Source: Nitrospinota bacterium
GTDB lineage: Bacteria; Nitrospinota; Nitrospinia; SZUA-224
Direction: 5' to 3'
DNA length: 13,027 nt
NCBI GenBank assembly: GCA_016212345.1
Contig: JACRGM010000240.1
Span: 1 to 13,027, forward strand
In this document: positions 6,571 through 13,027 of the stretch, piece by piece
Numbering within the stretch: the stretch's first letter is position 1
How the letters are laid out: every line of letters starts with the position of its first letter
Translations under genes and position numbers: made by a program
Notes under the pieces: generated by a model
Told to the model about the DNA's origin: nothing
Databases searched by the model: none
Seen by the model: only the letters and a program-made list of their open reading frames with translations

Positions 6571-7956
6571 TTATCTCCTTATCTCCTCACAATCCTCCCC
6601 TGTTACATGAGATAGATTTGCCAATGCCATATTATAATTATAAATGGATTTGAAATATTCAACATTCATCTTCGCATACGCTGAAAGTGCCTCAAATATC
6701 TCCTTTGCAGGGCCTATACCCATATCGAAATTTGCTACAGCAATTACTAACCACTTCTTGGCTGACTTATATGATCTCTCTGTGGATATGATATTCTCCT
6801 TTGCCTCCACAGCCTCCAGATATGCCTTTTTCACCTGTAACGGTATACCTGCCTCAGCAAAGTCCATAGTCTTTGTAAGCTTGAGTTCCTCGGCAAATGC
6901 ACTCTCTACCTTTGCCTTTGTTATCCCAAAATCAATATCCCATTTAGCCCCAACAACCACCCCACCATACAGATGATTAAACTCATCATTAATATAGGGA
7001 TTCTTGATCCTTGTCCTTCCACTAGAATTGGCATAGGAGAGGAGCCCTCCAAGGAATATAGATGGGTAATAGTCACTCTTTGCAACCTTGACCAGTGACT
7101 CATGAGCAAGGAGCCCCTCCTTTATCTGTGTAAATTCCGGCCTCATCTCTTTTGCCTTTTCTATATGTAAACTAATCTCCCCTATCTCCCTATCAACCTG
7201 TTTCAAAGAGGTCTCAGCTATATCAAAATCTATATCATTAGATAGACCAACATGCATCCTCAAGGCACTATGGGCAAGCTCTATCGATTTTTCAACCTCT
7301 TGTAGATGACCTTCCACCTCGCCATAATATGTATCAAGTTTGTGCAGATCAGCCTCATCCACATTTTCAGAACCCTTTTCTAATAGATCATTGATCTTAT
7401 CTTTGGCAATATCAAAATCCTCCTTGACATTCAGGATAATCTCTCTGATCTCCCTTGCTAAAAGTAGACCATAATAATACTCCTTTGTCTTTAATACAAT
7501 ATCTGTCTCCTCCTGCGTCACCATTGCCTTTTTTGCATTAACTCCATGGGTAGCAGCCTTCAGACCACTGGTGATCTTACCAAAGGTATATAAGGGTTGA
7601 ACCATATTAATATCTATCCTCTCAAAATCTGTCAATCCATGAAGCTCGGTGACACTATCTGGTGAATCAATCTGATCTCCCCTTGCCTTTGGGGCTGGCC
7701 CCACCATACCGATGAATGTGAGTTGAGGGAAACGGTTTGCACTTACCTCCTTTATTTTTGCCCTTGCTATCTCTACATCATATTCCTTTTCTTGGATCTC
7801 AGGACTTATTGTTAGGGACCTCTTTATACATTCCTCCAATGTCAATAGTACCCTTGTCGAGGTATCCCCCTCACTGGCAGATGAACCATCCTTTTTCAAA
7901 GGAAGAATCAAAAGATAGAAGAAAAGTATAACCACTATTACAGAGATCTTCCTCAT
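6571..7956 (-). CDS. TolC-family outer membrane protein
   Basis: A 461-residue outer-membrane factor of the TolC type. It has an N-terminal signal-peptide-like segment (about 1-27), then LTLEECIKRSLTISPEI, the usual opening of an OEP repeat. Two long helical coiled-coil regions are separated by short strand-forming segments rich in glycine and aromatics (for example PSIFLGGLLSYAN and the GGVVVGAKWDIDFG segment). The C terminus holds the family-like NFDMGIGPAKEIFEAL...YFKSIYNYNMALANL pattern. TolC proteins form trimeric channels through the outer membrane for efflux or secretion. It lies between mlaD and mlaC with 2-bp gaps, so it is an integral part of the operon and may be an outer-membrane partner in place of MlaA; that role is inferred. 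Confidence 0.9.
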   Translation of the reverse strand: MRKISVIVVILFFYLLILPLKKDGSSASEGDTSTRVLLTLEECIKRSLTISPEIQEKEYDVEIARAKIKEVSANRFPQLTFIGMVGPAPKARGDQIDSPDSVTELHGLTDFERIDINMVQPLYTFGKITSGLKAATHGVNAKKAMVTQEETDIVLKTKEYYYGLLLAREIREIILNVKEDFDIAKDKINDLLEKGSENVDEADLHKLDTYYGEVEGHLQEVEKSIELAHSALRMHVGLSNDIDFDIAETSLKQVDREIGEISLHIEKAKEMRPEFTQIKEGLLAHESLVKVAKSDYYPSIFLGGLLSYANSSGRTRIKNPYINDEFNHLYGGVVVGAKWDIDFGITKAKVESAFAEELKLTKTMDFAEAGIPLQVKKAYLEAVEAKENIISTERSYKSAKKWLVIAVANFDMGIGPAKEIFEALSAYAKMNVEYFKSIYNYNMALANLSHVTGEDCEEIRR

Positions 7957-7958
7957 CT

Positions 7959-8399
7959 TTACACCTTCCCAAATATATATTTACTCAGAAGCTCTTCAAA
8001 ATCGATAGCCGATTCTGTCTCTCTGATCATTCCCCCATCCTTGATTATCCTGTCTGAACCGCCTGGGCTGATCTTAATAATCTTATCTCCGATCAATCCT
8101 CTGGTCTTTATTGAGGCAATGACATCCTCCTGAAGTACAACATCTGAATCTATCTTAAGGGCTATCTTTGCCCTGTCTTCATTAAGGATTATAGACTCAA
8201 CCCTTCCAATCTCGACTCCAGCTATCTCTACAATAGCCCCCTCTCTCACTCCTGAGGCAGAGTCAAATTCAGCATAGACCATATAATTATCACCACCTAC
8301 AATCTCGACATGTCCCAATTTTACCGATAGATATATAAGACAGAATATCCCGATCAATACAAAAAGACCTACAATTGCCTCAGTACTGAATCTCTTCAT
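7959..8399 (-). CDS. mlaD: MlaD-like MCE-domain protein
   Basis: Membrane-anchored MCE protein that forms the periplasmic lipid-binding ring on the MlaE permease. The 146 residues have one N-terminal transmembrane helix (about 8-27) followed by a single MCE domain (about 38-115) with ASGVREGAIVEIAGVEIGRVESI, TRGLIGDKIIKISPGG and related strands. A short tail includes FEELLSKYIFGKV. The length is somewhat below E. coli MlaD, leaving only a short helix after the MCE domain. The start overlaps the mlaF 3' end by 20 bp, and GGAGGAGATT precedes the ATG, so the start is well supported and coupled. Confidence 0.93.
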   Translation of the reverse strand: MKRFSTEAIVGLFVLIGIFCLIYLSVKLGHVEIVGGDNYMVYAEFDSASGVREGAIVEIAGVEIGRVESIILNEDRAKIALKIDSDVVLQEDVIASIKTRGLIGDKIIKISPGGSDRIIKDGGMIRETESAIDFEELLSKYIFGKV

Positions 8400-9156
8400 T
8401 AATCTCCTCCATTATCTCAAAATTGGGCATAACCACACCCTCAGAGACAAACTCTCTCACTACCGGATTGGTTGACTTCTGGATATCGGTTGATCTCCCT
8501 GACTCCACAATAACCCCATTATTCAACATGGCCACATAATGAGCTATGCCAAAGATATCAGGTATCTCATGACTTACCACCACTGCTGTAAAACCAAACT
8601 TCTTATGCATCTTTGATATCAGATTATATATTGCATTCTTCATTATCGGGTCTAGCCCTGTGGTCGGCTCATCAAAGAGCATTATCTCTGGGTCCATTAT
8701 TAATGCCCTTGCAAGACCGACCCTCTTCTTCATACCCCCACTGATCTCAGCAGGATATTTATACCCCGTCCCTAAAAGGCCTAGTTGTTCTAACTTTTCA
8801 TCAACCATCTTTCTAATCTCATTCTCCTTAAGCCTGGTCTTCTCACGAAGAGGAAAGGCGATATTGTCATAGACTGTTAAGGAATCGAAGAGTGCCCCCC
8901 CTTGAAAAAGTATCCCAAACCTCTTTCTTATCTTATTCAGATCCCTATTATTAAGTCTTGAAATATCTGTACTATCTACCAACACCTGACCTTTATCAGG
9001 TCTTAAGAGCCCAATGATATGTTTGAGGAGTACACTCTTTCCACCCCCACTTCGACCAATAATCGCGGTTGTCTTCCCATCCGGTATCTCTAAATTGACC
9101 CCCTTTAGCACCTCATGACCATTAAATGATTTATATACATCTACCAATTTAATCAT
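8380..9156 (-). CDS. mlaF: MlaF-like ABC transporter ATP-binding protein
   Basis: Cytoplasmic ATPase powering the Mla phospholipid transporter, 258 residues. Walker A GRSGGGKS (34-41), Q-loop with Q85 (LFQGGALFD), signature ISGGMKKR (138-145), Walker B IMLFDEP (158-164), D-loop GLDP and H-loop SHE (H196) are all intact. The SGGMKKRVGLARA form and VYDNIAFPL are characteristic of the MlaF/Ttg2A group. A C-terminal tail of about 30 residues follows the core. It starts 2 bp after mlaE, and its end overlaps mlaD. No MlaB-type STAS protein is seen in this operon. Confidence 0.95.
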   Translation of the reverse strand: MIKLVDVYKSFNGHEVLKGVNLEIPDGKTTAIIGRSGGGKSVLLKHIIGLLRPDKGQVLVDSTDISRLNNRDLNKIRKRFGILFQGGALFDSLTVYDNIAFPLREKTRLKENEIRKMVDEKLEQLGLLGTGYKYPAEISGGMKKRVGLARALIMDPEIMLFDEPTTGLDPIMKNAIYNLISKMHKKFGFTAVVVSHEIPDIFGIAHYVAMLNNGVIVESGRSTDIQKSTNPVVREFVSEGVVMPNFEIMEEINEEIQY

Positions 9157-9158
9157 AT

Positions 9159-9932
9159 CTATAGCATTACAGAGGTTATAAAATAATTACATATCAGGAT
9201 CAATACTGAGGATAAAACCACTGATACTGTTGTTGCCTTACTAACACCTTCTGCACCAAAACCTGTGTAGTATCCCTCAAAACAGCTTACCCAGCTTACT
9301 ATTGCACCAAAACTTACTGACTTTACAAATCCAAGGTTAACATCCTTAAAGGCAACCCTACTCTCCATCTCTCCAAAGAATGTACCTGGATTTACCCCCA
9401 TTAATTCTACCCCTACAAGATATCCACCGAGGATCCCAATAATATCAAAGATAGCGGTCAGGAGGGGTACTGCTATGATCCCTCCAATTATCTTAGGTAC
9501 AACAATATATTTAATAGGATTTATCGCCATTGTATCTAATGCATCAATCTGCTCAGATATCCTCATAATCCCAATCTCTGCGGCCATCGAGGAACCTGCC
9601 CTTCCAGTAACCATTAATGCCGAAAGTACTGGGCCAAGCTCCCTTAACATACCGATTGCAACAGCATAACCCAATAAGGCCTCTGAACCGACCCTTGACA
9701 GGGTATAATAGCCCTGTAATCCGAGTGCCATCCCTGTGAATAATCCTGTAAGTATAATGACAAAAAGGGACTTTACACCGATAAAGTTTATCTGTTTTAT
9801 TACATGGCTAGGCTTTAAAGGAGGTTTAACAGCTAAGGAGATGGCAGAGGAGAAGAATATGACCATGCTCCCCATCCTTTTTAAAAAATTTATAAACCTA
9901 TTCCCAATCCTTTCTAATATAGATATAATCAT
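9159..9932 (-). CDS. mlaE: MlaE-like ABC transporter permease
   Basis: Inner-membrane permease of the Mla phospholipid transport complex, 257 residues with about five hydrophobic segments. The family block ALMVTGRAGSSMAAEIG followed by RISEQIDALDTMAINPIKY is present in mid-protein. An amphipathic N-terminal helix (about 5-30) precedes the first membrane segment, as in E. coli MlaE. The ATG at 9932 lacks a clear Shine-Dalgarno, but the protein length fits the family. It is the first gene of the operon mlaE-mlaF-mlaD-tolC-like-mlaC and is preceded by a promoter at about 10030-10002. Confidence 0.94.
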   Translation of the reverse strand: MIISILERIGNRFINFLKRMGSMVIFFSSAISLAVKPPLKPSHVIKQINFIGVKSLFVIILTGLFTGMALGLQGYYTLSRVGSEALLGYAVAIGMLRELGPVLSALMVTGRAGSSMAAEIGIMRISEQIDALDTMAINPIKYIVVPKIIGGIIAVPLLTAIFDIIGILGGYLVGVELMGVNPGTFFGEMESRVAFKDVNLGFVKSVSFGAIVSWVSCFEGYYTGFGAEGVSKATTVSVVLSSVLILICNYFITSVML

Positions 9933-9946
9933 TGCATAAATATAGT

Positions 9947-9971
9947 AATAAAAAGTCGAGGATTTTCGACT
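9947..9971 (-). terminator. Hairpin with T-tract in the mla leader
   Basis: On the minus strand AGTCGA (9971-9966) and TCGACT (9959-9954) form a 6-bp stem with a 6-base loop, followed by TTTTATTA. This has the form of a weak intrinsic terminator for transcripts coming from the TMTC-like gene. It lies between the predicted mla start of transcription and the mlaE ATG, so it may also act as a leader attenuator. Confidence 0.4.
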
Positions 9972-10001
9972 GATAACCCCGTATAATTTATTATATAGAA
10001 A

Positions 10002-10030
10002 TCTATATCACCTTACAGGAGATTAGTCAA
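10002..10030 (-). promoter_or_regulatory. Promoter of the mla operon (extended -10)
   Basis: The minus strand has -35 TTGACT (10030-10025), a 17-bp spacer and -10 TATAGA (10007-10002) preceded by TG one base upstream. Transcription would start near 9995, leaving a ~60-nt leader before mlaE. A second -10-like TATAAT (9995-9990) lies just downstream without a good -35. Confidence 0.6.
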
Positions 10031-10036
10031 TAGTAT

Positions 10037-10085
10037 TTTAGGATGTTTTTAGGATAGTTTAGGCTATTTTTCGGCGATTTAGGCT
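10037..10085. promoter_or_regulatory. Helically phased direct repeats upstream of the mla promoter
   Basis: Four copies of TTTAGG(A/C)T on the plus strand begin at 10037, 10048, 10058 and 10078. They are spaced 11, 10 and 20 bp, with a degenerate copy (TTTTCGGC) near 10068 filling the gap. On the minus strand the unit reads A(G/T)CCTAAA and ends 6 bp before the -35. One-turn spacing of short direct repeats is the layout bound by OmpR/PhoB-type response regulators, so I propose an activator or repressor site. Confidence 0.5.
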
Positions 10086-10115
10086 CATCCTATATAAATG
10101 TATAATATTTATACC

Positions 10116-12362
10116 TTATCTTATCTCCATCCCTTTTAATATGGCCAGGTTCTTAGATGCATTTTGAAAGGTTGGATCAAGTCTTAGGCAGGTCTTCCAT
10201 TCTTCTTCAGCCTCATGGTATCTCCCTTTTTTAAAATAGATGCTGGCTAAGTTATTCCTAATGATCACATTCTGTGGAAATCTTGTAACCCCTCTTTTAA
10301 AGATATCCTCTGCCTTATCTAGTTTACCTAAATTTAGATATAAATAACCTAAATCATTAAAGAATTCAAGGTCTATTGGATCTTTTTTAAGCGCCTCTTC
10401 AAAGTATTTGAGTGCGCCGCTAATATCTTTATCCATCATCAATCTCTTTCCCTTTAGATAATCCCTTCGCCATGAAAGATCAGTCTTGAGAGATGAGGTA
10501 ATTTGCGGATTTTTAGCAATAAATTCCATTTTGCCACGGTTTATCTCCAATAACCTTTTTGCCTCTTCATGATCTGGAACCAGTTCCAGAAATCTCTCCA
10601 ATTGCTGTATCGATTTTTCAAATTCCATGTTATCAGCATATATCTTAGCCAAATAAAAGCGGGGATAGACAGCTTCAGGGGTTGCAGATATAATCCCTTC
10701 AAAGAAGGCAATCCCTTCTTCAACAACTCCCATCTGCATAAATCCTGCATATAGATTTTTGTTAACAACCTTATCATCAGGGTAGATAGCCTCTGCCTTC
10801 TTAAATTCTATCAATTGTTCATCATACAAGCCTCTTTGTCCATAAAAGACCCCCATGTTACTGCGGACCTTTAGACTCTCAGGAGATACCTTTGAAGCAG
10901 ACAAAAAGAGATGATAATTATCCTTCCAGTCGTTATTTCTACTTATAGTCCTTATACTATAAAAAAGTATTAAAGAGATAAGTAGGGGCAATCCTATGGG
11001 ATTACCCTTTATACATAATCTTATCCTTGTTGTTAAAGGTATTGTAGTAGGGCAGGCATCCTTGCCTGTTGTAGGACTCGATCTCCATATGGTAAAGAAG
11101 GGATAGGCTATAAGGATTGAAAAACCAAAGGATGGGGTATAAATCAATCTTTCACCAAAGATGGTTCCGATTGGAATAATAAGGTTTGAAATCACAGAAT
11201 ATGTGATGAAAAAAAAGGCCAATCCTAAAAATACCTTAACATCCTTTTTTCTAAAAGAATAGATCAGTCCCCATATAAAGATTATAGCTATAAAGATAGA
11301 AAATAGCACCTCAAGATCATACAGGGTCCCTTTCAAGGGTATCTGATTAAATGAGTAATCCAGAGTGAGCTTAATTGGGAATAGTAATAATGTTATATAT
11401 TTCAAAAATAGGGTAAAGGCTGTTAAGATACGAGGAAAGATATCTGCTGTGGCAGTGACATTTTCAATAAAGGATATCTTTCTTATACCAATGATACTCC
11501 CAAGTACTATGTAGCGCAATCCAAAATAGCTAATTAAGGGTATTAAAAAATATATATATCTTGTCATCAAATTCTTTATAAACATGGACAAATAGGCCTT
11601 TATATCCATATGAGATTCCAAAACTATGTCTGTAAGTAGAGGAATTAATAAAAATGTAATCCCATTTTCCTTAGAAAGAAGGGTAAGAAAGAATGAAAAG
11701 AGGGAAACAGATAGTAGTAGGGCAGGCATCCTGCCTCCTCGAAGGGATTTATTCTTATTCTTATAAATAAAAAGGATATAGACTATCCATGCAATAGCAA
11801 AAAAGAAAACGGCCATTAATTCTGCCCTTCCCACGATCCCTGAGACTGCCTCAGTATGAATTGGATGAATTGCAAAGATCAAAGAAGAGACAAATGCATA
11901 AAGGGTCTCCCTATCTGCGTGCAACGCACAGGCAGGCTTAAATAGATAATAAAGGATTAAAAATACAAGGAGTGAATTTAATATATGGATAAAGAGATTA
12001 ACAAGATGGAATCCTGCTGGGTCGAATTCATTAAAGAGATAATTTATAGCATAAGAAAATACCACCAATGGACGATATAGGCCTGCATCCTTGTCCACAA
12101 CCCAATAATCCGAGAGGAATATCTTCCCTATATTTCGTATATCCTGGATTAATTCATTTCTCTGGATAATAACAACATCATCATGCGTAAATTGATTCTG
12201 AATAGAATTGGCATAGACAATTATAGTTAAGATGATAATGATAAGGGGATAATAAAATAGGGTGGGATCAAATCCTTTCTCTTGAGGCTGACTGATATCT
12301 TTAGTAGGGCAGGCATCCCTGCCTGTTCTTGAAGATGGTTCTCTTTTTCTCTTTTTCCCCAT
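10116..12362 (-). CDS. TMTC-like membrane protein: DUF1736 and TPR repeats (GT-C family)
   Basis: A 748-residue protein with an N-terminal polytopic half and a C-terminal solenoid of about five TPR units (roughly 490-745). The membrane half has the GT-C type acidic loop FTHDDVVI (D61, D62), then YRPLVVFSYAINY, FAIHPIHTEAVSGIVGRAEL (about 163-182) and a DUF1736-like part with FPIKLTLDYS. These are hallmarks of the family that includes eukaryotic TMTC O-mannosyltransferases; bacterial members are probably envelope glycosyltransferases of unknown acceptor. Three variable loops and the N terminus carry peptides written by palindromic DNA repeats (about 10-20, 142-152, 208-216 and 430-459). No Shine-Dalgarno precedes the ATG at 12362, so the start is less certain, and the repeat-derived head could be dispensable. 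Confidence 0.85.
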   Translation of the reverse strand: MGKKRKREPSSRTGRDACPTKDISQPQEKGFDPTLFYYPLIIIILTIIVYANSIQNQFTHDDVVIIQRNELIQDIRNIGKIFLSDYWVVDKDAGLYRPLVVFSYAINYLFNEFDPAGFHLVNLFIHILNSLLVFLILYYLFKPACALHADRETLYAFVSSLIFAIHPIHTEAVSGIVGRAELMAVFFFAIAWIVYILFIYKNKNKSLRGGRMPALLLSVSLFSFFLTLLSKENGITFLLIPLLTDIVLESHMDIKAYLSMFIKNLMTRYIYFLIPLISYFGLRYIVLGSIIGIRKISFIENVTATADIFPRILTAFTLFLKYITLLLFPIKLTLDYSFNQIPLKGTLYDLEVLFSIFIAIIFIWGLIYSFRKKDVKVFLGLAFFFITYSVISNLIIPIGTIFGERLIYTPSFGFSILIAYPFFTIWRSSPTTGKDACPTTIPLTTRIRLCIKGNPIGLPLLISLILFYSIRTISRNNDWKDNYHLFLSASKVSPESLKVRSNMGVFYGQRGLYDEQLIEFKKAEAIYPDDKVVNKNLYAGFMQMGVVEEGIAFFEGIISATPEAVYPRFYLAKIYADNMEFEKSIQQLERFLELVPDHEEAKRLLEINRGKMEFIAKNPQITSSLKTDLSWRRDYLKGKRLMMDKDISGALKYFEEALKKDPIDLEFFNDLGYLYLNLGKLDKAEDIFKRGVTRFPQNVIIRNNLASIYFKKGRYHEAEEEWKTCLRLDPTFQNASKNLAILKGMEIR
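10985..11006. repeat. Palindromic repeat type C inside the TMTC-like gene
   Basis: GGGCAATCC (10985-10993) and GGATTACCC (10998-11006) form a 9-bp inverted repeat with one G-T type mismatch and a TATG loop. On the minus strand it encodes GNPIGLP in frame with the protein. It lies 38 bp from a type A palindrome, in a loop-coding part of the gene. Confidence 0.5.
11045..11068. repeat. Palindromic repeat type A, copy 1
   Basis: Plus-strand TAGTAGGGCAGGCATCC (11045-11061) continues into TTGCCTG. CAGGCA (11053-11058) and TGCCTG (11063-11068) make a perfect 6-bp stem. It is one of three same-orientation copies inside this gene; read on the minus strand it gives TGKDACPT. Confidence 0.7.
11715..11735. 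repeat. Palindromic repeat type A, copy 2
   Basis: The same 17-base TAGTAGGGCAGGCATCC (11715-11731), with GGCAGG (11721-11726) pairing to CCTGCC (11730-11735). It lacks one base of the loop compared with the other copies and is translated in a different frame, as GRMPALL. Confidence 0.7.
11916..11937. repeat. Palindromic repeat type B inside the TMTC-like gene
   Basis: TGCGT (11916-11920) and ACGCA (11924-11928) pair around GCA, followed by CAGGCAGGC. On the minus strand it encodes KPACALHADRE in a loop after a membrane segment, where family members are variable. It is of the same style as type A, but only one copy is visible. Confidence 0.4.
12302..12325. repeat. Palindromic repeat type A, copy 3
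   Basis: TAGTAGGGCAGGCATCC (12302-12318) with CAGGCA (12310-12315) pairing to TGCCTG (12320-12325). It lies in the first 20 codons of the TMTC-like gene and is translated as TGRDACPT, the same frame as copy 1. Confidence 0.7.
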
Positions 12363-12391
12363 AGCAGATATTTTACTATTAATCCATTGGG

Positions 12392-12763
12392 TTATTCTAT
12401 TTTACCATAAAACGCCTGACTTCCTTTTGTAATCAGTTTATATCTCCATCCTCTTGCCTTACAAAACTCTTCTGCTGATTGGCCTTTTAATTTGGTAGAA
12501 AGCCATAACAGTAATGGCAATCCTTTTGTCTCGTGGATTTCCTTGCTGCCGTCTTTATATTCAACCATAAAATCTGGCAAATAGTGTCTTGTAAGCCCCA
12601 AAAATTTATACGGTATTTTAATGCCATGTTTCTTTGTCCAGTTTTTAACCGCAGGGGCTCTTTCCAGTTCAACCATATATTCCCGCTCAAGAGTTGAATC
12701 ATATTCCTCTTGTCTATAGGGGCTTTTCTTAAGATTTGTCAGCGTTCCTTTCTTAGAAACCAT
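12392..12763 (-). CDS. PD-(D/E)XK nuclease-like protein (TnsA / type III Res C-terminal type)
   Basis: A 123-residue protein with the layout of a PD-(D/E)XK nuclease domain. A helix carries YDSTLEREYMVEL (E26/E28), then come the strand motif YLPDFMVEY (D64) and HETKG (E78, K80), completing the D-ExK active site. It ends with a helix-strand pair, AEEFCKARGWRYKLIT, common in TnsA-like and VRR-type nucleases. The order also fits the C-terminal nuclease domain of type III restriction/helicase proteins. The ATG lies three bases after the TGA of the upstream frame and in the same frame, so it may be the end of one larger protein split by a stop codon. No Shine-Dalgarno is evident. The product is probably a DNA endonuclease; the system is unknown. 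Confidence 0.6.
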   Translation of the reverse strand: MVSKKGTLTNLKKSPYRQEEYDSTLEREYMVELERAPAVKNWTKKHGIKIPYKFLGLTRHYLPDFMVEYKDGSKEIHETKGLPLLLWLSTKLKGQSAEEFCKARGWRYKLITKGSQAFYGKIE

Positions 12764-12766
12764 AAA

Positions 12767-13027
12767 TCATTTTTTTGAAAATATTCCTTCTATTAATTCT
12801 GGTCTTAAAAATACATCTCTCACCTGATCAATTATTGCCCAGATAATACGCAACTGCCTTTCATTATCTGATTCCTCAATATCACTCCCCAATAAGAGAC
12901 GATTTTTGATATGTTCACGAATAATTTTCACCAAAATAACCTGTCTATCATCAGGATTACGGTCATATTCAAGGAGTGCGTCACGGGCAATCAAATGAAT
13001 CTGTCTTGCTAACTGCTTCTTTAAATC
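12767..13027 (-). CDS. C-terminal end of an unidentified protein (cut by window edge)
   Basis: An open frame enters from the right edge and continues for 86 codons to TGA (12769-12767). A TTG at 12994 could start a 75-residue protein, but the frame is open upstream, so a partial gene is more likely. The sequence is charged and predicted helical (for example LLEYDRNPDDRQVILVKII and RQLRIIWAIIDQVRDVF) with no motif I recognise. It ends GIFSKK at a run of seven A bases. Because the nuclease-like frame follows in the same frame after TGA TTT, this may be the middle of a helicase/restriction subunit of which the nuclease is the C terminus. Confidence 0.45.
   Translation of the reverse strand, partial: DLKKQLARQIHLIARDALLEYDRNPDDRQVILVKIIREHIKNRLLLGSDIEESDNERQLRIIWAIIDQVRDVFLRPELIEGIFSKK

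Noticed and set aside
10093..10113. AT-only inverted repeat TATAAAT...ATTTATA after the TMTC-like stop
   Set aside because: Seven A/T pairs with a 7-base spacer in AT-rich DNA is expected by chance and has no T-tract beyond it.
10985..12325. CRISPR array from repeated GGCAGGCATCC units
   Set aside because: Spacing is hundreds of bases and irregular, units are palindromic and translated within a gene, and there are no spacers.
12767..12769. TGA read as selenocysteine or as a reassigned codon
   Set aside because: No stem-loop like a SECIS was seen, the flanking protein is not a redox family, and other genes here end normally in TGA.

Overview
The window reads as chromosomal DNA of a Gram-negative bacterium. 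It holds the 5' half of a 16S rRNA gene, a Mla-type phospholipid transport operon with an outer-membrane TolC-like protein, and inner-membrane glycosyltransferases of the lipid A/envelope type. The 16S stretch is bacterial and has the general look of Desulfobacterota/Nitrospirota-like lineages or neighbouring candidate phyla, but I cannot fix the phylum by eye. Every convincing gene is on the minus strand, so transcription runs from high to low coordinates. TGA is used as a normal stop, for example in mlaF and the GT2 gene.

Layout, right to left. At 13027-12392 is the C-terminal end of an unidentified gene running off the edge, then, in the same frame after one TGA, a small PD-(D/E)XK nuclease-like protein; together they may be the broken end of a larger restriction/helicase protein. 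At 12362-10116 is a large membrane protein with DUF1736 and TPR repeats (TMTC-like GT-C family), whose coding sequence carries several short palindromic repeats. At 10085-9932 is a regulatory region: helically phased direct repeats, a good extended -10 promoter and a hairpin. At 9932-5927 is the compact operon mlaE-mlaF-mlaD-tolC-like-mlaC.

At 5824-2536 is a tightly overlapping four-gene set: polyprenyl-phosphate glycosyltransferase (GT2), small Lab_N membrane protein, ArnT-like GT-C glycosyltransferase and PAP2 phosphatase. It looks more GC-rich than its flanks and has the logic of a self-contained lipid-linked sugar transfer and phosphate recycling or removal pathway. Overlapping the 3' end of the PAP2 gene is an out-of-frame zinc-ribbon reading frame without a normal start. 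The gap 2289-2461 holds a 10-bp palindromic repeat and a hairpin-plus-T-tract facing the plus strand.

At 2288-1071 is tyrS, followed by two strong tandem promoters, a boxA antitermination sequence and the 5' part of 16S rRNA (803-1), cut by the window edge. The only intergenic stretches longer than about 100 bases are 804-1070, 2289-2461, 5825-5926 and 9933-10115; none exceeds 300 bases. No transposase, tRNA or CRISPR array was seen. The main points for a second look are the four-gene glycan module with a possible Lab_N flippase, the phased repeats before mlaE, the palindromes inside the TMTC-like gene, the zinc-ribbon remnant and the in-frame TGA before the nuclease.
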